Origin: Ophioderma brevispina
Lineage: Eukaryota; Echinodermata; Ophiuroidea; Amphilepidida; Ophiodermatidae
Direction: 5' to 3'
Assembly (NCBI GenBank): GCA_023653785.1
Contig: JAMKCH010072026.1
Coordinates: 24,746 to 88,745 of the forward strand
DNA: 64,000 bases
The notes under the pieces were generated by a model, which was not told the DNA's origin, did no database searches, and saw nothing but the letters and a program-made list of their open reading frames with translations. Positions 35,242 through 46,110 of this stretch are shown one piece after another (positions within the stretch are counted from its first letter, which is position 1; every line of letters starts with the position of its first letter). Made by a program: the position numbers and the translations under genes.

Positions 35242-35556
35242 ATGTTGTTCTCCTTCAGTTGACGGGAGAATTTGAGCATTCTTTCAAAGTTGATTGGTCA
35301 TTTGCACCTGAAGATGAAGTCAACATCCGGAGATTCAAGCTCCGTTGGTGTGAAAGTCCTTCTTGCTCCCTGTTCAAGCGGCGAAGGAGATTTGTCCGAC
35401 AGGCTGAGACTGTAGATTGGGTGGAGCGGTATCGCTCTCCTAGTGATCGACGTTCCTTTACTTTGTCTGTGCATCAAAATCCTGTGTATGTATTCCAACT
35501 TATTGCAGAAGCTGTATCGGACAGTGTTCCTAGACCTAGTCTTTCATTGGAAACAG
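35242..35556 (+). CDS. FN3-like exon, divergent type
   Basis: A 315-nt, phase 1-1 exon (105 codons) after TTTTTCAG and before GTAATG, open throughout. It has the strand-B Trp (FKVDWSFAPEDEVNIRRFKL), a C-strand RWCESPSC with two Cys likely to form a local disulphide, a basic segment (FKRRRRFVRQ), and an F-strand equivalent (NPVYVFQLIAEAVSD). Topology and Trp/Tyr spacing fit an FN3 fold, though it is distant from the four upstream FN3 copies. The RRRR run could be a furin-type cleavage site (KRRRRF), which is speculative. Exons 40541 and 41745 appear to be of the same divergent type. Confidence 0.78.
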
Positions 35557-35771
35557 GTAATGATATTGAAAAGTAATTATTTGAGGAAGAGTAGAGGGAG
35601 AAACCGAGTGGTAAACAAATGAGTGGAAGTGAGTTTGATTTAAAATGATTCTGCCAAAAAGCAATCAGCACTAGCAAAAGCATTAAAGCATCAAAATGAA
35701 TTATTATTGAAAGACCAAATTACTGACCAAATTTCGTATTGGAGCAATTACAAAATTCAGTCTGTTTTATA

Positions 35772-36821
35772 CAGTGTGAGTCAATAAAAACCCTACATTC
35801 AGAATAAAAAATAATTAAAATAGTTAAGAATTATTTTTGCTCAAATGTTTGCTTTGGTTATAAAGAGGGATAAACAGGCTTTTGAGCCAAACAAAGATGC
35901 ATATTTTACATAGAGTAACATGTCCAAGATGCATCATTTACATAGAGAAACATGTTCTTCAGCAGTGGTTTGAGTAAAAACATTTAACATTAAATTATTG
36001 TTAAACAATAGAAAGGGGGAGAATAATTGAAGAATTATAAAAATAATATCCCGGAGATTACAAAAGAAAATGTTGAGTGAAAAATGTTCAAATTCCCAAA
36101 TAAGAAAGTCAAGATAGCTGGTGTAAGACCACAGTTTACTTTGGATCAGCAAGATTTCGTGCTTTTAACCTAACTTGGGAGCCAAGGTGAAACCATTTTG
36201 TATTCAGCTTGCAAAACAGTGGAATAATGAATTTTAAGTTTTAATTCCAATTTATTTGAAGAAAACTTCATCTTTAGTTCTTCTTGCAATGTATGGACGC
36301 TGAGTATACTGTAATTTGTGCAAAATAATTACCTTAGAGATGTAAAACAAAAATCTCTGAGCAGTTCCATTATGTTCATGAACTGAGACATTGATATGGA
36401 GTGATTTTCAATAACCGACTCTTTATGATTGAACAATAGTAATTTAATTTGTTGAAGATATTTTACTTATAATTATGTTACACAATAGATCATTTTATTC
36501 AAACTGATGTTTTTGTCAAGAAGAAATCGATACCAACTGAAATTGCATGTGTGAATTGGCTTTGCTATGATGTGTTATGGTATACGTCGGTTTCAGTCTC
36601 TCCGCATTGTATGGCTAAAATCGGCCAAACTGAATTTTTTAGGTCTCTCTCTGCAAAATTGACATAGTTTCTGAACCCAAAGTCCGAAAGATGCCAAATA
36701 AAAATCTTCTGATAGCCCATTTATCTTTGAAAAAAACCAAAGCAAACATTCAATAAAAATAATGTTTAACCTTTAAAGAAAAAATATTTCATGAATGTAG
36801 GGTTTTTATTGACTCACACTG
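35772..36821 (-). mobile_element. Mariner-like DNA transposon, degenerate
   Basis: About 31-bp terminal inverted repeats (outer bases CAGTGTGAGTCAATAAAAAC and the reverse complement), flanked by TA on both sides (35770-35771, 36822-36823). Length 1,050 bp. On the minus strand around 36070-36130 there is a weak match to the D-x-x-x-x-D-F-x-L-W region of mariner transposases (YLDFLIWEFEHF). Stops throughout make it non-autonomous. Confidence 0.85.
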
Positions 36822-36829
36822 TATTTGTC

Positions 36830-37478
36830 TTGAAATAAGCAAATGCTTACCAATGTATTAGATCACACCTGAAGTGAATAAGCCAAATACGCCGTCTTTA
36901 TGTAAGAAGATGATTTAGTAATTTCTGTCGAGCAAAACAAATTCAAAGCATGTTTTCCTATAGGGATGATTAGGATAGCAGGCAAGTTCAAAACAAGGTT
37001 TGCGGTCTTCTGTCGTGCTTGTTTGTCCAATAAACCTTCAAAACGTTCTCAGTAGGTTGTCTACAACCAATCAAGTGCAACTTGAGAGAAATTTGTATCT
37101 TCAAAAAAATCTGTCACTTTAAGTTTTTCCATTGTGTTGACTCTCTCATAACAATAGGCAGATTTTTGGATGTCCGCAGAAGTATATTGTGTACATGGTT
37201 GTGTTTGTGTGTGAATGGGTGCCTGTGTGCGTGTGCTCAAGCACATGTGCATGGTTCCTCATCTCTATCTCTCTCCAAGACAACAAGGTTTATGATCTAA
37301 TTCACAGTATTTCCTATCACAAGTTCAAGGTTAGAGCAATGTGAAATTTTCTATGCCTTTAGTAATTAAAACAACCTGTTGGACTTGCTTTAAACACTGC
37401 TGTAATTTAATAGTTAAAATGAGAATGCCTTCAAAAGGAAATACTTGAATTCTGTTTGTATGTTTTTCCCACATTCAG
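36830..37478. other. Intron, nothing identified
   Basis: Intronic sequence with a short GTGTGTGTG-like stretch near 37190-37240; no gene. Ends CACATTCAG. Confidence 0.45.
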
Positions 37479-37986
37479 AAGCCCAACTCTGTTCCAAATC
37501 ACTGGTATTCTTGAGATTTTTTCACCATGATGTGGCGAATGACCACGAGCTAACAGGGACCGCTGGCACGCTACGCATTAACCCAAACTTTCCTGGATTA
37601 TGCAACTTTTGGAGAAGACCGTCAAATCACCATTCTTAGCCCGACCATTTCTATACATGACGTCTATATCATCGGTGGTATTCCAAATGAAAACGAAGGA
37701 ACGTACATCTTTGACTTGAGAGGTTTTCCCGATACAACTCCACCTTATGAAGGTACCTCGAGTCCGCCTCCTCAGACAACACCGTTATTGACAACAATGT
37801 TGACGACAACACAAGTTGCTTCTACTTCACGAGCTGAGACAACCAAAGCTACGACAATGCCTCCTATAACTACTACTCCAGTAATCTCTACAGCAGAGAT
37901 TACTACTCCAGTAATCACAACAGCAGAGCAAACAGTTGATGTTACTACAACACTGATGCCAACAACAACAGTACCTCCTACTTCAG
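37479..37986 (+). CDS. Extracellular domain exon with Thr-rich tail (one net frameshift)
   Basis: From the acceptor, phase 1 gives EAQLCSKSLVFLRFFHHDVA and then NDHELTGTAGTL. The next part is coherent only in a different frame: YALTQTFLDYATFGEDRQI, TILSPTISIHDVYIIGG and NENEGTYIFDLRG. That frame runs into a Thr/Pro-rich tail (TTPLLTTMLTTTQVAST, ITTPVITTAEQTVDVTTT) and the GTGAGA donor at phase 1. The exon is 508 nt, one more than a multiple of three, while neighbours are phase 1-1, so one extra base lies near 37550-37570. The first part may be an immunoglobulin- or FN3-like domain; I do not recognise it with certainty. Confidence 0.65.
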
Positions 37987-38517
37987 GTGAGATTAATTAA
38001 TGTATTCTTCCTAATAAGCGCCGTGCCCTGGAAACCACTCACAATCAAATTTTAGACAAAATGCTCTGATTTTCAATCCAAATTAAAGTTCCATGGACTG
38101 AATAGGGAGTGTGTATAAAATGCGCAATAACCCAAACGCTGTTTTCATTTCTAGTTTTCATCTCCTGGGAGGAAGGGAAAGGGTAAAGGGATAGAAGGAC
38201 AAGAACATTGTACATCCTAGGTGGAATTGGAACCTATGGCACCCTAGTCCCATGACTAGGGATGGCAGGCCACGGGGGTGTCGCTGGCCCAGCCAGCGAT
38301 TTTGTGGCCATGTGTGTGCTCGTACGATGACGTCATCACATCTTTCTGGACTTTGTGCATTTTCTAGCTTCGGCTCAGTAATTTTTAGTGAGTTTGGGCG
38401 TGTTAGGGTTATTGGCGTATCAGCATCTTGTACTTCTAAAAGAGCATAATGTGGAAATAATACAATTACAATTTTCTAAGTTGACAAGAAATTATCTGCT
38501 TAGTTGTCATGATTAAT

Positions 38518-38552
38518 ACAATGCATCCAGGAGTTGGTCCTGGATGCATTGT
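38518..38552. repeat. 15-bp perfect inverted repeat
   Basis: ACAATGCATCCAGGA, a GTTGG loop, then the exact complement. Confidence 0.8.
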
Positions 38553-39002
38553 GTATATGCTAGGTTGTTTATGAATAATTTGAGCCACTCTCTGCATAGT
38601 CTTGGTCAAGACAATTCACTTGAATTTTTCACCAGTGAACTGTTGAAATCATAGCCTATCACCATGACTACCAAACTTGGCTGAAATGAAAATCCCACAA
38701 CCAACGATGCCAGTGCAGTGCTGCTGCTGTGGTCTTCATTGTTATTCGGTAACGCAATTGAAAAGACGAGTAACACTGCACATGCAGACAAATTTCTGTT
38801 TAGCGAATCGTCTTGGCTAGTTTGAATTTTTTTCTGTGATTGCTAAAATCTTCACGGGGGGTTGTTTTTCCAAATACGGGTGACGATGAATCATTCAAGC
38901 CGATAATGACCAATCAAAGATGCGATGCAATGACAAAATATTACTGGGTCAAGATTTATTCATGAAGCGGGACCTTAGTACACGCACATGCACAAAATAA
39001 AC

Positions 39003-39036
39003 TGTACCTGACAATGCGGATGTGCATTGTCAGGTA
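39003..39036. repeat. 14-bp perfect inverted repeat
   Basis: GTACCTGACAATGC, spacer GGATGT, then GCATTGTCAGGTAC. Confidence 0.8.
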
Positions 39037-39260
39037 CGGCCCATGTGGACATCAGCTGGACCATCATCTTACAAAACCTACTAGACTTACCAGACGTTTG
39101 CACCCATGATCATACATGCAAATTGCCGCCAAGATGACTGCATATGCCAATAGCTTCTTTCCGTGGACTGTACCTTACTGGAACAGTCTTTCGCACAACA
39201 TATTGGATATAGACAATTATGACACTTTCAAGACCACTTTAAGAGCTCACTACAATAATA

Positions 39261-40311
39261 CAGGCTGTCCCAAAAAAATGTTAACACTCAGGACAAAGGT
39301 ATTTTGATACCAAGAAAAGTATGCATGGGTCATTGTTTGGTATGTTTTTCAAGCCAATAAAATAAGCTTTAATTTACCATTTATTTCATTCCAATCCGGT
39401 ATTTAGAACAAAAGATATGCTTCATCAATTATGAGAGGGCGAAATCAGCTTGGTCCGATTTCTGCCTTTAAGCACTTGAAATGCATGATGCAACATGAAT
39501 ACACTTTGACTTCATAGCACATCTTCTTGCCATCTTAAAAGGAAAACAAATGACTTTGAGTTTCCTATCACTGTGTTTTACCAAGCTCTCATCGTTGGAT
39601 CTACCACAACGGCTCAGCTAACAAGAGAAATGTTGGCTTGAGTTATTGGAATTCTGGTCTGTAATGGGTATGTTTGGCCTGCTACTGGTGTCTTTATTTC
39701 CAATTCTGCCTGCCTCATTAGTTCATGTAGGCTGTTATCAGAGGTTTCTCTTTCTTTTTGTTTGTTTGCGTGTTTGTGCTATTTATTCTGTCTACAGAAT
39801 TATATATTTTCTTGGGAATTCAGCAAGGAAGTGTCTGGTCTGATTGTTTGTTTAATTTAATTTGGTTTTGTTTTAGAATTCTGTGTAATTTTTAGCGATT
39901 TGATGTCTGCTAATGAAAGTGAACTGATTGATTATTGTTTTGAAAAATACAAAGTATTGCTGATCATAAAGACAATGTTTACAATAATGAAGTTCAAAAG
40001 GGATTGTCAATATCTTCAGTAGGTTCAATAGCCAATCAATAACTCAATTTTGAGTATGTTACAAAATCATGTTTCCCGCAATCTTACAAATGTAACCAAT
40101 GCAAATCGGACCAATCCGAATTTCCACTCTTCTTTTTGACAAAGCATATCTTTTTTTTCTACATATCGCATTGAAATGAACTAAACGGCAGATAAAAGCT
40201 CATTTATTTGGCTTTAAGAGCATACCAAACAAGTAAGACCCATTAGTACTTCAGTTTTGTACAAAAGCATGTGATTCCCAGAGTTGTTAACATTTTTTTG
40301 GGACAGCCCTG
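39261..40311. mobile_element. Second mariner-like element
   Basis: TA at 39259-39260 and 40312-40313. Left end CAGGCTGTCCCAAAAAAATG and right end CATTTTTTTGGGACAGCCCTG are inverted repeats of about 25 bp. Length 1,051 bp, almost the same as the element at 35772, but the terminal sequences differ, so it is another family. No transposase frame is recognisable. Confidence 0.88.
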
Positions 40312-40540
40312 TACTTCACTACCGATCCAGCTTAGGCTTTTAGGTCATTACTCTCTGATGTTTATCAGAGTAATTGATCAGATTCCAGATAGTATGAATG
40401 AACTTTACTCTCTTAACTGGATTGTTATAAGAAAGTGATCCATATAGGTGTTATAAAAGCTCAAATAGTCAAACACTTTGTACCAGCCTCTATTTCTGCA
40501 TAGTAATTGGTGGAATATTTTCTTTGATATCCTTCTATAG

Positions 40541-41044
40541 ATTCGATGAGATGTGAAAACGTCATATTCAGGGGTGAAACTCACCGCCTTCCCAAGTCTC
40601 TCTTCGTTTTCTGGTCTGGCCGGACAGGGAGCCAGTTGATGGTTTCTGATAGAAATAGAGAGTCTGAAACAGATGTGTGGGAGAGTATTGAAGCGGGACC
40701 AGACGACACCCCTTTCTACCTATCCTCCTATCTTGCACGAACCCCTCTCTTTACCACCTAACTACTCGATTCTCGTCGCCCCCTCACCTTTCCCCTGTCC
40801 CCACGCTCCCCCCCGTACCCTTATGTCCCCCCTCTAGCCTATCGCCCCCCCCCCTTCCCCACCTTCTCCCCTGGGAATTGCTTTTTCCCACTTTTCCCCC
40901 TTCTACCGACCACCTTTCCCTTCCGCCAACAGCTACAATCGTTGGTACACAAAGGCGTACCTCGTACGAGATACGGATCAGGTTGCTATACCATATACAC
41001 CACATATGGAGCCTACAACTCCGATTTTATACCACCAACAAAAG
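40541..41044 (+). pseudogene. Divergent FN3-like exon, damaged, with C-rich insertion
   Basis: After CTTCTATAG the phase-1 frame reads DSMRCENVIFRGETHRLPKS and LFVFWSG. Homology to exon 41745 then suggests W-S-G-P-D-R-E-P-V-D-G-F, which needs one base more in TCTGGCCGG. A C/T-rich stretch (about 40735-40925) interrupts the domain; its 3' end TTCCGCCAACAG looks like a polypyrimidine tract and acceptor, so two exons are possible. The C-terminal part (TRYGSGCYTIYTTYGAYNS) resembles FN3 strands F-G and ends at GTAAGA. The 504-nt span is a multiple of three with a single in-frame TAA at 40759. Confidence 0.55.
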
Positions 41045-41744
41045 GTAAGATTTTCATTAACATGGGTGGTGACCAATTACCTCTAACTGACGCACTTAAA
41101 TTAGCCATTTCTCTTTTTTCTGGTTGGATTATTTTTTTCCCAACTAAAAAAAAAAAAATGTTTGCATTTTGCAAATTTTCCACAGGTGTATGTAGTGCCT
41201 TTACATGCATAAACTCTATCCAAAATTAGTTGCAAAATATACGATTTAAATAATCTTTACTAGTTATAGATTCAAATTACAAGGGTATTGCTTGACTATT
41301 AAGACTAGGCCTGGTCAAAAAATATTTATCCCAAAAACAGAGAAAATTGACCAAACCAGATTACATTGTTTCTATATCATATCTTGCCATCCACCTATAT
41401 TTTATGAAAAGCAAATGACAAAACATGAGCATTATGAAATGCTATAGTGGATTTTTCTTCCATGAGTCGGTGACATCAATGCATTCACACAGTATTTCTA
41501 GCGCGCATTCAATTGCCGGACTTCTTCAAACACACGCATGAGTATGCCGCCCTTTTCAATCAATGCTCGCGATTATTAATATGTGGACGCTCTTGAATCC
41601 GAATAACATACCTGACATCACTGACTTGAGTCGAGGAAGATAAATGCATTGTAGTTGGTTTGTACTTTTAATCTCTAACAAAAGGGTGGGGTTATTCTTG
41701 ATTCCCTGATTTTAATCTTCTCGTCATTTACCCGTTTCCTGCAG

Positions 41745-42038
41745 AAAAACCAGATATTTTTGCAGCTCTTAGTGCCCGCTCGATCTGTCCTGTGTTCTGG
41801 TCTGGCCGGTAGGATCTTGAAGCCAACAGCACTGGTTTCCAGTTCAGTTCCGGGTTAAGGAAAGAAGGGTCAGATTGGTGGACAAACCAACTACGGAAAC
41901 AGACCAAGGCAGACAGATCCTAAACCTTACAGATCTCATTGCCAGGGAACTGTTATGAAGTACGATTCTTAGCGGATCTTTGTACCGTGAGGATTTTGTT
42001 GGCGGTTAGTCTGCCTCAACCAGTGCGTACATTGGAAG
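41745..42038 (+). pseudogene. Divergent FN3-like exon with compensating frameshifts
   Basis: Exon of 294 nt (98 codons, phase 1-1 by length) after TTTCCTGCAG and before GTAGAA. The outer parts read in one frame: KPDIFAALSARSICPVFWSG, and at the end GNCYEVRFLADL (FN3 strand F) to LPQPVRTLEG. The middle (FRVKERRVRLVDKPTTETDQ, then LNLTDLIA) is coherent only in another frame, so opposite shifts lie near 41840 and 41945. A TAG after WSGR would vanish with one more G in TCTGGCCGG, giving W-S-G-P-E-D-L-E. The domain would be the membrane-proximal FN3 module. Confidence 0.65.
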
Positions 42039-42169
42039 GTAGAACTGATCAATTTTTTCTAGTATTATGTAAGAAAACAGAATGGATTACAGGGGCTTAC
42101 CACAAAAATGGGGCAGTAGGATAAACTGAAACAGTTTTTTCTAGGCCATTGTACGAAAAACAGAATAAT

Positions 42170-42450
42170 TCAAAGGTAAAAAGGTAAAGGGACGAGAACT
42201 TTTCCTGTGTACATAGGAACGGAGTCACCGAGTGCCCATGGGCCAGACTCCAGCCCTATAGTGTTGCGTAGGGGATCGCCACACCTCCACAACGAGTCTG
42301 TTACATTCCTAGCATTGAATAATGACCAGTTACCCATTTATACCCTGGGTTAGAGAGAGTAATAGAGGTAAAGTGTCCTACTCAAGGCGAAACACAATGG
42401 CTACAGTGGGGCTGAACCCACAACCATGGATTCAAAAGAGGCCAAACAAG
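42170..42450 (-). mobile_element. tRNA-derived SINE (minus strand)
   Basis: On the minus strand: B-box-like TGTGGGTTCAGCCCCAC, then CGCCTTGAGTAGGACACTTTACC, a phrase typical of SINE cores, and a GC-richer 3' segment around 42200-42300 (GGCGATCCCCTACGCAACAC). The 5' A box is diverged. No tRNA cloverleaf is preserved. Confidence 0.6.
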
Positions 42451-42865
42451 CCAGCCAAGGTCAGTGCGCGTGGAGGTCAAAATCAACCAAATGTGTTTGT
42501 AACAAAGACAACATTATTGGAATCGGCGCATCCAAAATGTATTCTGATGAGTACAAACAAAAAAAAAGGGGCCTAAATTCTTAGGTCAGTGTGGTCTTTT
42601 AAAAAAGCACTTCAAAATATACGTTATTTGGGAAGCGAAAGCATCTATAAATATACTTATATATAGACAGGTTAAAAAGGCAATACAATATTATATATCC
42701 ATCCTTGTCTACCGGAGAACTAAGTAGTGTAAAATTTGTAGACAATGTATGACATTATAAATTGTAGAGGTAAATATACCGTTCTGATTGCTATCTGCTT
42801 GGAAAGCGATGACTCTTTCGAACCAACCACCTGTGATGATATCTACTCGCTCCTCTACCAACCCA

Positions 42866-43020
42866 GTCTGATAGCTCAGTTGGTTAGGAGCGCCATGCTA
42901 GTAATACGGGGGTCGACGGTTCGAATCCTGCCAAACGCACATGGGTTTTTATCAAGATTGTGTTGCGTGGCAATCTCAGGGAAAGGATATCCATCCTGTT
43001 CTACCTGGAGAACTAGTAGT
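42866..43020 (+). mobile_element. tRNA-Thr-like SINE head
   Basis: TAGCTCAGTTGGTTAGGAGC is an A box/D arm. An anticodon-loop-like CTAGTAA would read Thr(AGT), and GGTTCGAATCC is a B box/T loop. The acceptor stem does not pair, the D arm has an extra base and the T stem pairs poorly, so this is a SINE or decayed tRNA pseudogene rather than a functional tRNA gene. A non-tRNA body follows. Confidence 0.7.
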
Positions 43021-43101
43021 TTAAATTTCAGAATATATTCTTTGTAACACCATTCTTTGCATGCAACAAAGTCAATAATCTCAATTCATTTGACCTTACA
43101 G

Positions 43102-43260
43102 TGGGCCATCTAGCTGAGATGATTCTAAGACTAGCTTTTGTACTGGTTTGAGTGTTGTTGACTTTGCCATCATTTACTGTTCTGTGCTGGCATCATACGA
43201 GACGGCGTAAACAAAACGAAAAGCAGCTTACTGGACAGATAGCAGAATGATGACATTATG
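43102..43260 (+). CDS. Transmembrane exon of the receptor
   Basis: Begins after GACCTTACAG and ends at GTGAGT. The phase-1 frame reads GHLAEMILRLAFVLV, a TGA, then VLLTLPSFTVLCWHH and the basic stop-transfer TRRRKQNEKQL. Taken together this is one hydrophobic segment of about 25 residues followed by a cluster of Arg/Lys, as expected for a type I membrane receptor between FN3 modules and a kinase. The TGA (43149-43151) in the hydrophobic core, and two TGA codons close to the donor, break the frame; single-base errors could explain both. Order relative to the FN3-like exons and the juxtamembrane exon supports the call. Confidence 0.6.
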
Positions 43261-43740
43261 GTGAGTTAATTCACTGCTTAGGAACTTTCTCAAACATTAA
43301 AAAATACAATTTTACAGATATTCACATGGGGTCAAAGGTTTAGCTTGATGACGTTTTCTTCCATTGTATTTATTGTGCAATGTCTTATGAATGAGCCTTC
43401 GACATATGGGAGTAAAAGAACCAGGAAGCATACGACAAATTCGTAACTCCAATAGTCTGTGCATGTTGATAATAAGGGGTTTAATTGCAGAAAAATAGGA
43501 TTTTTACCCCAATGTCCTGTAGCATTAATTGGGTCCATAATAATGCCCAATAATACTATTGCGTCCATACTCTCCAACATGGCAATGAGTCAGTCTAAAT
43601 ATAATTGCAGGAGATAGGACTGGAAAAAAAATATGTTTCTGATCCAATCAAAATCTCATGGATTGAGTAAGGAGCATTGCTGGATTTTCAGACAAGGCAC
43701 CTGCTTAAGAATATATTCTATTTTGTGTATTTGCCAATTA
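43261..43740. other. Intron, nothing identified
   Basis: Ordinary intronic sequence between the transmembrane and juxtamembrane exons. Confidence 0.45.
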
Positions 43741-43946
43741 GGCAAATATTGTGGCATTTGAGGTGGAAGCTGGTATTGCCAATCCAGTAAGAAGAGTCAC
43801 AAGACTTCAGATTTCTGGGAGATACCCCGTCATTCCCTTGAGGTTGGCGATGTCAAGACTATGGCCGCTTTAGTGAGGGTTGTTTGGGACAAGGTGGTGC
43901 TAAGAGAAACAGACAAAGATCCTGCGCTAGTCAAGCAAAGCAAAAC
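43741..43946 (+). CDS. Juxtamembrane and kinase N-lobe start exon (frameshifted)
   Basis: From the acceptor one frame gives FEVEAGIANPVRRVTRLQ. A second frame gives DFWEIPRHSLEVGDVKTM. W-E-I-P-R directly before the first kinase beta-strand is a hallmark of many receptor tyrosine kinases. A third frame then gives FSEGCLGQGGA, which could be the glycine-rich loop (G-x-G-x-x-G). The end reads KDPALVKQSKT up to GTAAGG, in the frame of WEIPR. At least two small indels are needed to join these. The catalytic Lys strand (V-A-V-K) should lie here or in the next exon and is not evident. Confidence 0.55.
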
Positions 43947-45660
43947 GTAAGGTGCATTTCTTTCTTCCGATTATCTTGTAAATGTTACTGTATCTTGACA
44001 TGAAAAATGAAAGTAAATGTATTTAAAATTAATTTACTATTAGTAGGAATAACTGTTAAAGAGCATTTGTTGATAGCATCCAACTTGCCCATTGTAATTC
44101 GGAGGTGTTGAGTTGTTAGCAGGTGGACTGTTCTTGTTGTTCCAGACAATTGATAAGAATGTACAGTATGCAGAATGACAAATGGAATCCAGACCAAGGG
44201 CGATTCGATAATATTCCTTACCCCCCCCCCCCCATGGAAGGCACCACTGGAATTGGGGGCAAATCACAGCTGAAATTACATATAGTGGGACAAAAACCTA
44301 TGGAAGGCACAGGCTGGAATTGGGGCTTTAAATACAGATGGAAAGCTGCATTTTAGGGTAAAATACTGACTGAATTCCTTGTATATATGGAAACACTATC
44401 GGAAGACACGGCCGGAAAATTGGGGACAAAATAAAGCTGGAATGGTTATGTTACAAAATGCAGCTGGAGGGAATTACCCCATGTCTGAAGCTGGAATAGT
44501 AATAATAATGGCAAACCATTAGCTGGATTATGGATGACGGTCAATAATTTAACCCTCCCAAAAACACAAACATGAATGCTGACCCAAAATTATATTTATC
44601 ACTATTTTAACAATCAGCGAATAAGTGATCAGATAGTTGTGTTCATTGAATCAAGAAAGGTAGTTGGCCTTGCCCATAACAGTAAATATCAGTTATGGAC
44701 AAGATAGTTTAATTTTGGGTGTGAAAATTGTTCAAGTTGCAAAATCCTTAAAGTATTTCTTAAGGAACAGTCGGTAAACAAATAGCGTAGTTCACAGCAA
44801 GTGCCATACATGACTGACATGGTCTTTGCAGCAGTGTTGTCTCGTAATTTTTATTACACCGCATCGCTTCATCTAGCGAGTGAGGCGACCACTTACAAGC
44901 AGAGCTTGAAGTGTTGTTAGCAGAGTTGGGAAACATAACAATGTCTTGGCTATTATTGGAGCATGCACAAGAAAGGTAATAGGACACTTTTATTTGAAGT
45001 CTTTTTTTATGTAATAAATTGGATCCAGCGTTTGTGAAATGTTTGTAGTGGGCCAAATGCTTTCTTTTGTTCCAAAGTTAGGTAGAGTAGTGTCTATTTA
45101 CTTCAAGTTATAAAGATGGCAAGAAATCATTAAACTAAGATTTATTGTTTTGTTTGCACAATTTGGCTATTTTTTAAAGTAGTTTCTACTCAGTCTCTCT
45201 AAACTAAAATGCATTTATTATTTTTAATAACAAATTTGAATACAATGTTCTTCCAAAGTAAGGCGCAATTGGATAAGTCCTGATGATCAATATGCAGACA
45301 TCAACGGTCAATGTAAGGGACTGTTAATTTAAAGAATTTTATAGCTAAAATACCGTAATTCCTCTTGGAATTAATCTCGAAAAGTACTACATATAAAAAT
45401 AAGATGCAGTATATTTTCTAAACAATAAAAGTGTGAAGCCTATTGTAAAACAACTTGAGTCTTTCAGAACGGTATTGTTTTTGCAAAAGTTCCGTAGAAT
45501 CCTTCAAATTTAAAACATTAAACAAAAAAACAATTGTTTATTTTTATGTTGACAAGATGACAAAGGGTTCCCTATGGGACAATATCTAGTGTAAATGTCT
45601 CACTACACTTGTCTTGTTCATCTCCACATATGTTGTAGAACCTTTCTAACTTGGTATTTT
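43947..45660. other. Intron with degenerate ~65-bp repeats
   Basis: At about 44235-44460, three to four loose copies of TGGAAGGCAC...GGAATTGGGG. No gene is supportable elsewhere in the stretch. Confidence 0.45.
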
Positions 45661-45908
45661 TTAAACTAAAACAACAAAAACACCCAAAAACACCAACTAA
45701 AAAAAACAACAAATTACCCAAAATCAAAAAAAACAAACCACACCAACCAAAAAACCCACAACCCCAACCCCGCCACCCAAAAAAACACCCAAAATAAAAC
45801 CTACCCACCTCACCTTTGACCCCACCCAACCCCCCACCCCACAAACGGGGGGGGTGGGACGGGGGGGGGGAAACACAACAAAAAAAAAACAACAAAACAA
45901 AAACAAAA
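45661..45908. repeat. Strand-asymmetric A/C-only tract followed by G-runs
   Basis: From 45665 to about 45845 the + strand is almost purely A and C with a handful of T and G. It is followed by GGGGGGGTGGGACGGGGGGGGG and then A/C again. This resembles neither a known transposon nor a simple repeat of fixed period. It lies just before a kinase exon. Confidence 0.85.
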
Positions 45909-46110
45909 ACGGATGCCCCCAATGTCGCCCTACTAGATGAGTGGCTTCATGACATGGAGGGATTACACCAAACAGTCAATGATAACTATAACAGACTCCA
46001 AATCATCAACCCTCTCTACACAAGTATTTGCAGTTTGCTAGTGGTTTATAGCCAGTGGCATGGAACATCTCAGTGCAATCAAGGGGATCAAATTTTACTA
46101 TATTTGTTTC
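45909..46110 (+). CDS. Probable kinase N-lobe exon (helix C to hinge)
   Basis: A frame starting near 45911 reads NVALLDEWLHDMEGLHQT, which fits an alpha-C helix with its conserved Glu. It continues NRLQIINPLYTSICSLLVVY (strands beta-4 and beta-5) and SQWHGTSQ at the hinge position, where receptor tyrosine kinases have a V-x-Y/E-x-x-x-x-G-x-L/S pattern. Position between the WEIPR exon and the activation-loop exon is right. The splice sites are not clear because of the flanking A/C tract. This is a moderate-confidence assignment based on pattern and order only. Confidence 0.4.

Larger units (their letters stand above)
37987..39258. other. Intron with two perfect short hairpins and a LINE 3' fragment
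   Basis: Hairpins are at 38518-38552 and 39003-39036. Around 39130-39250 an open stretch contains SFFPWTVPYWNSLSHNILDI and DTFKTTL, which resembles the extreme C-terminus of CR1/L2-like LINE proteins; it is cut by the mariner element at 39261. Confidence 0.5.

Noticed and set aside
42866..42945. Functional tRNA-Thr gene
   Set aside because: A and B boxes are good but the acceptor and T stems do not pair; SINE or tRNA pseudogene is more likely.
45572..45922. Minus-strand 116-codon Phe/Gly/Val-rich frame
   Set aside because: Antisense of the A/C tract; extreme composition with no protein-like pattern.
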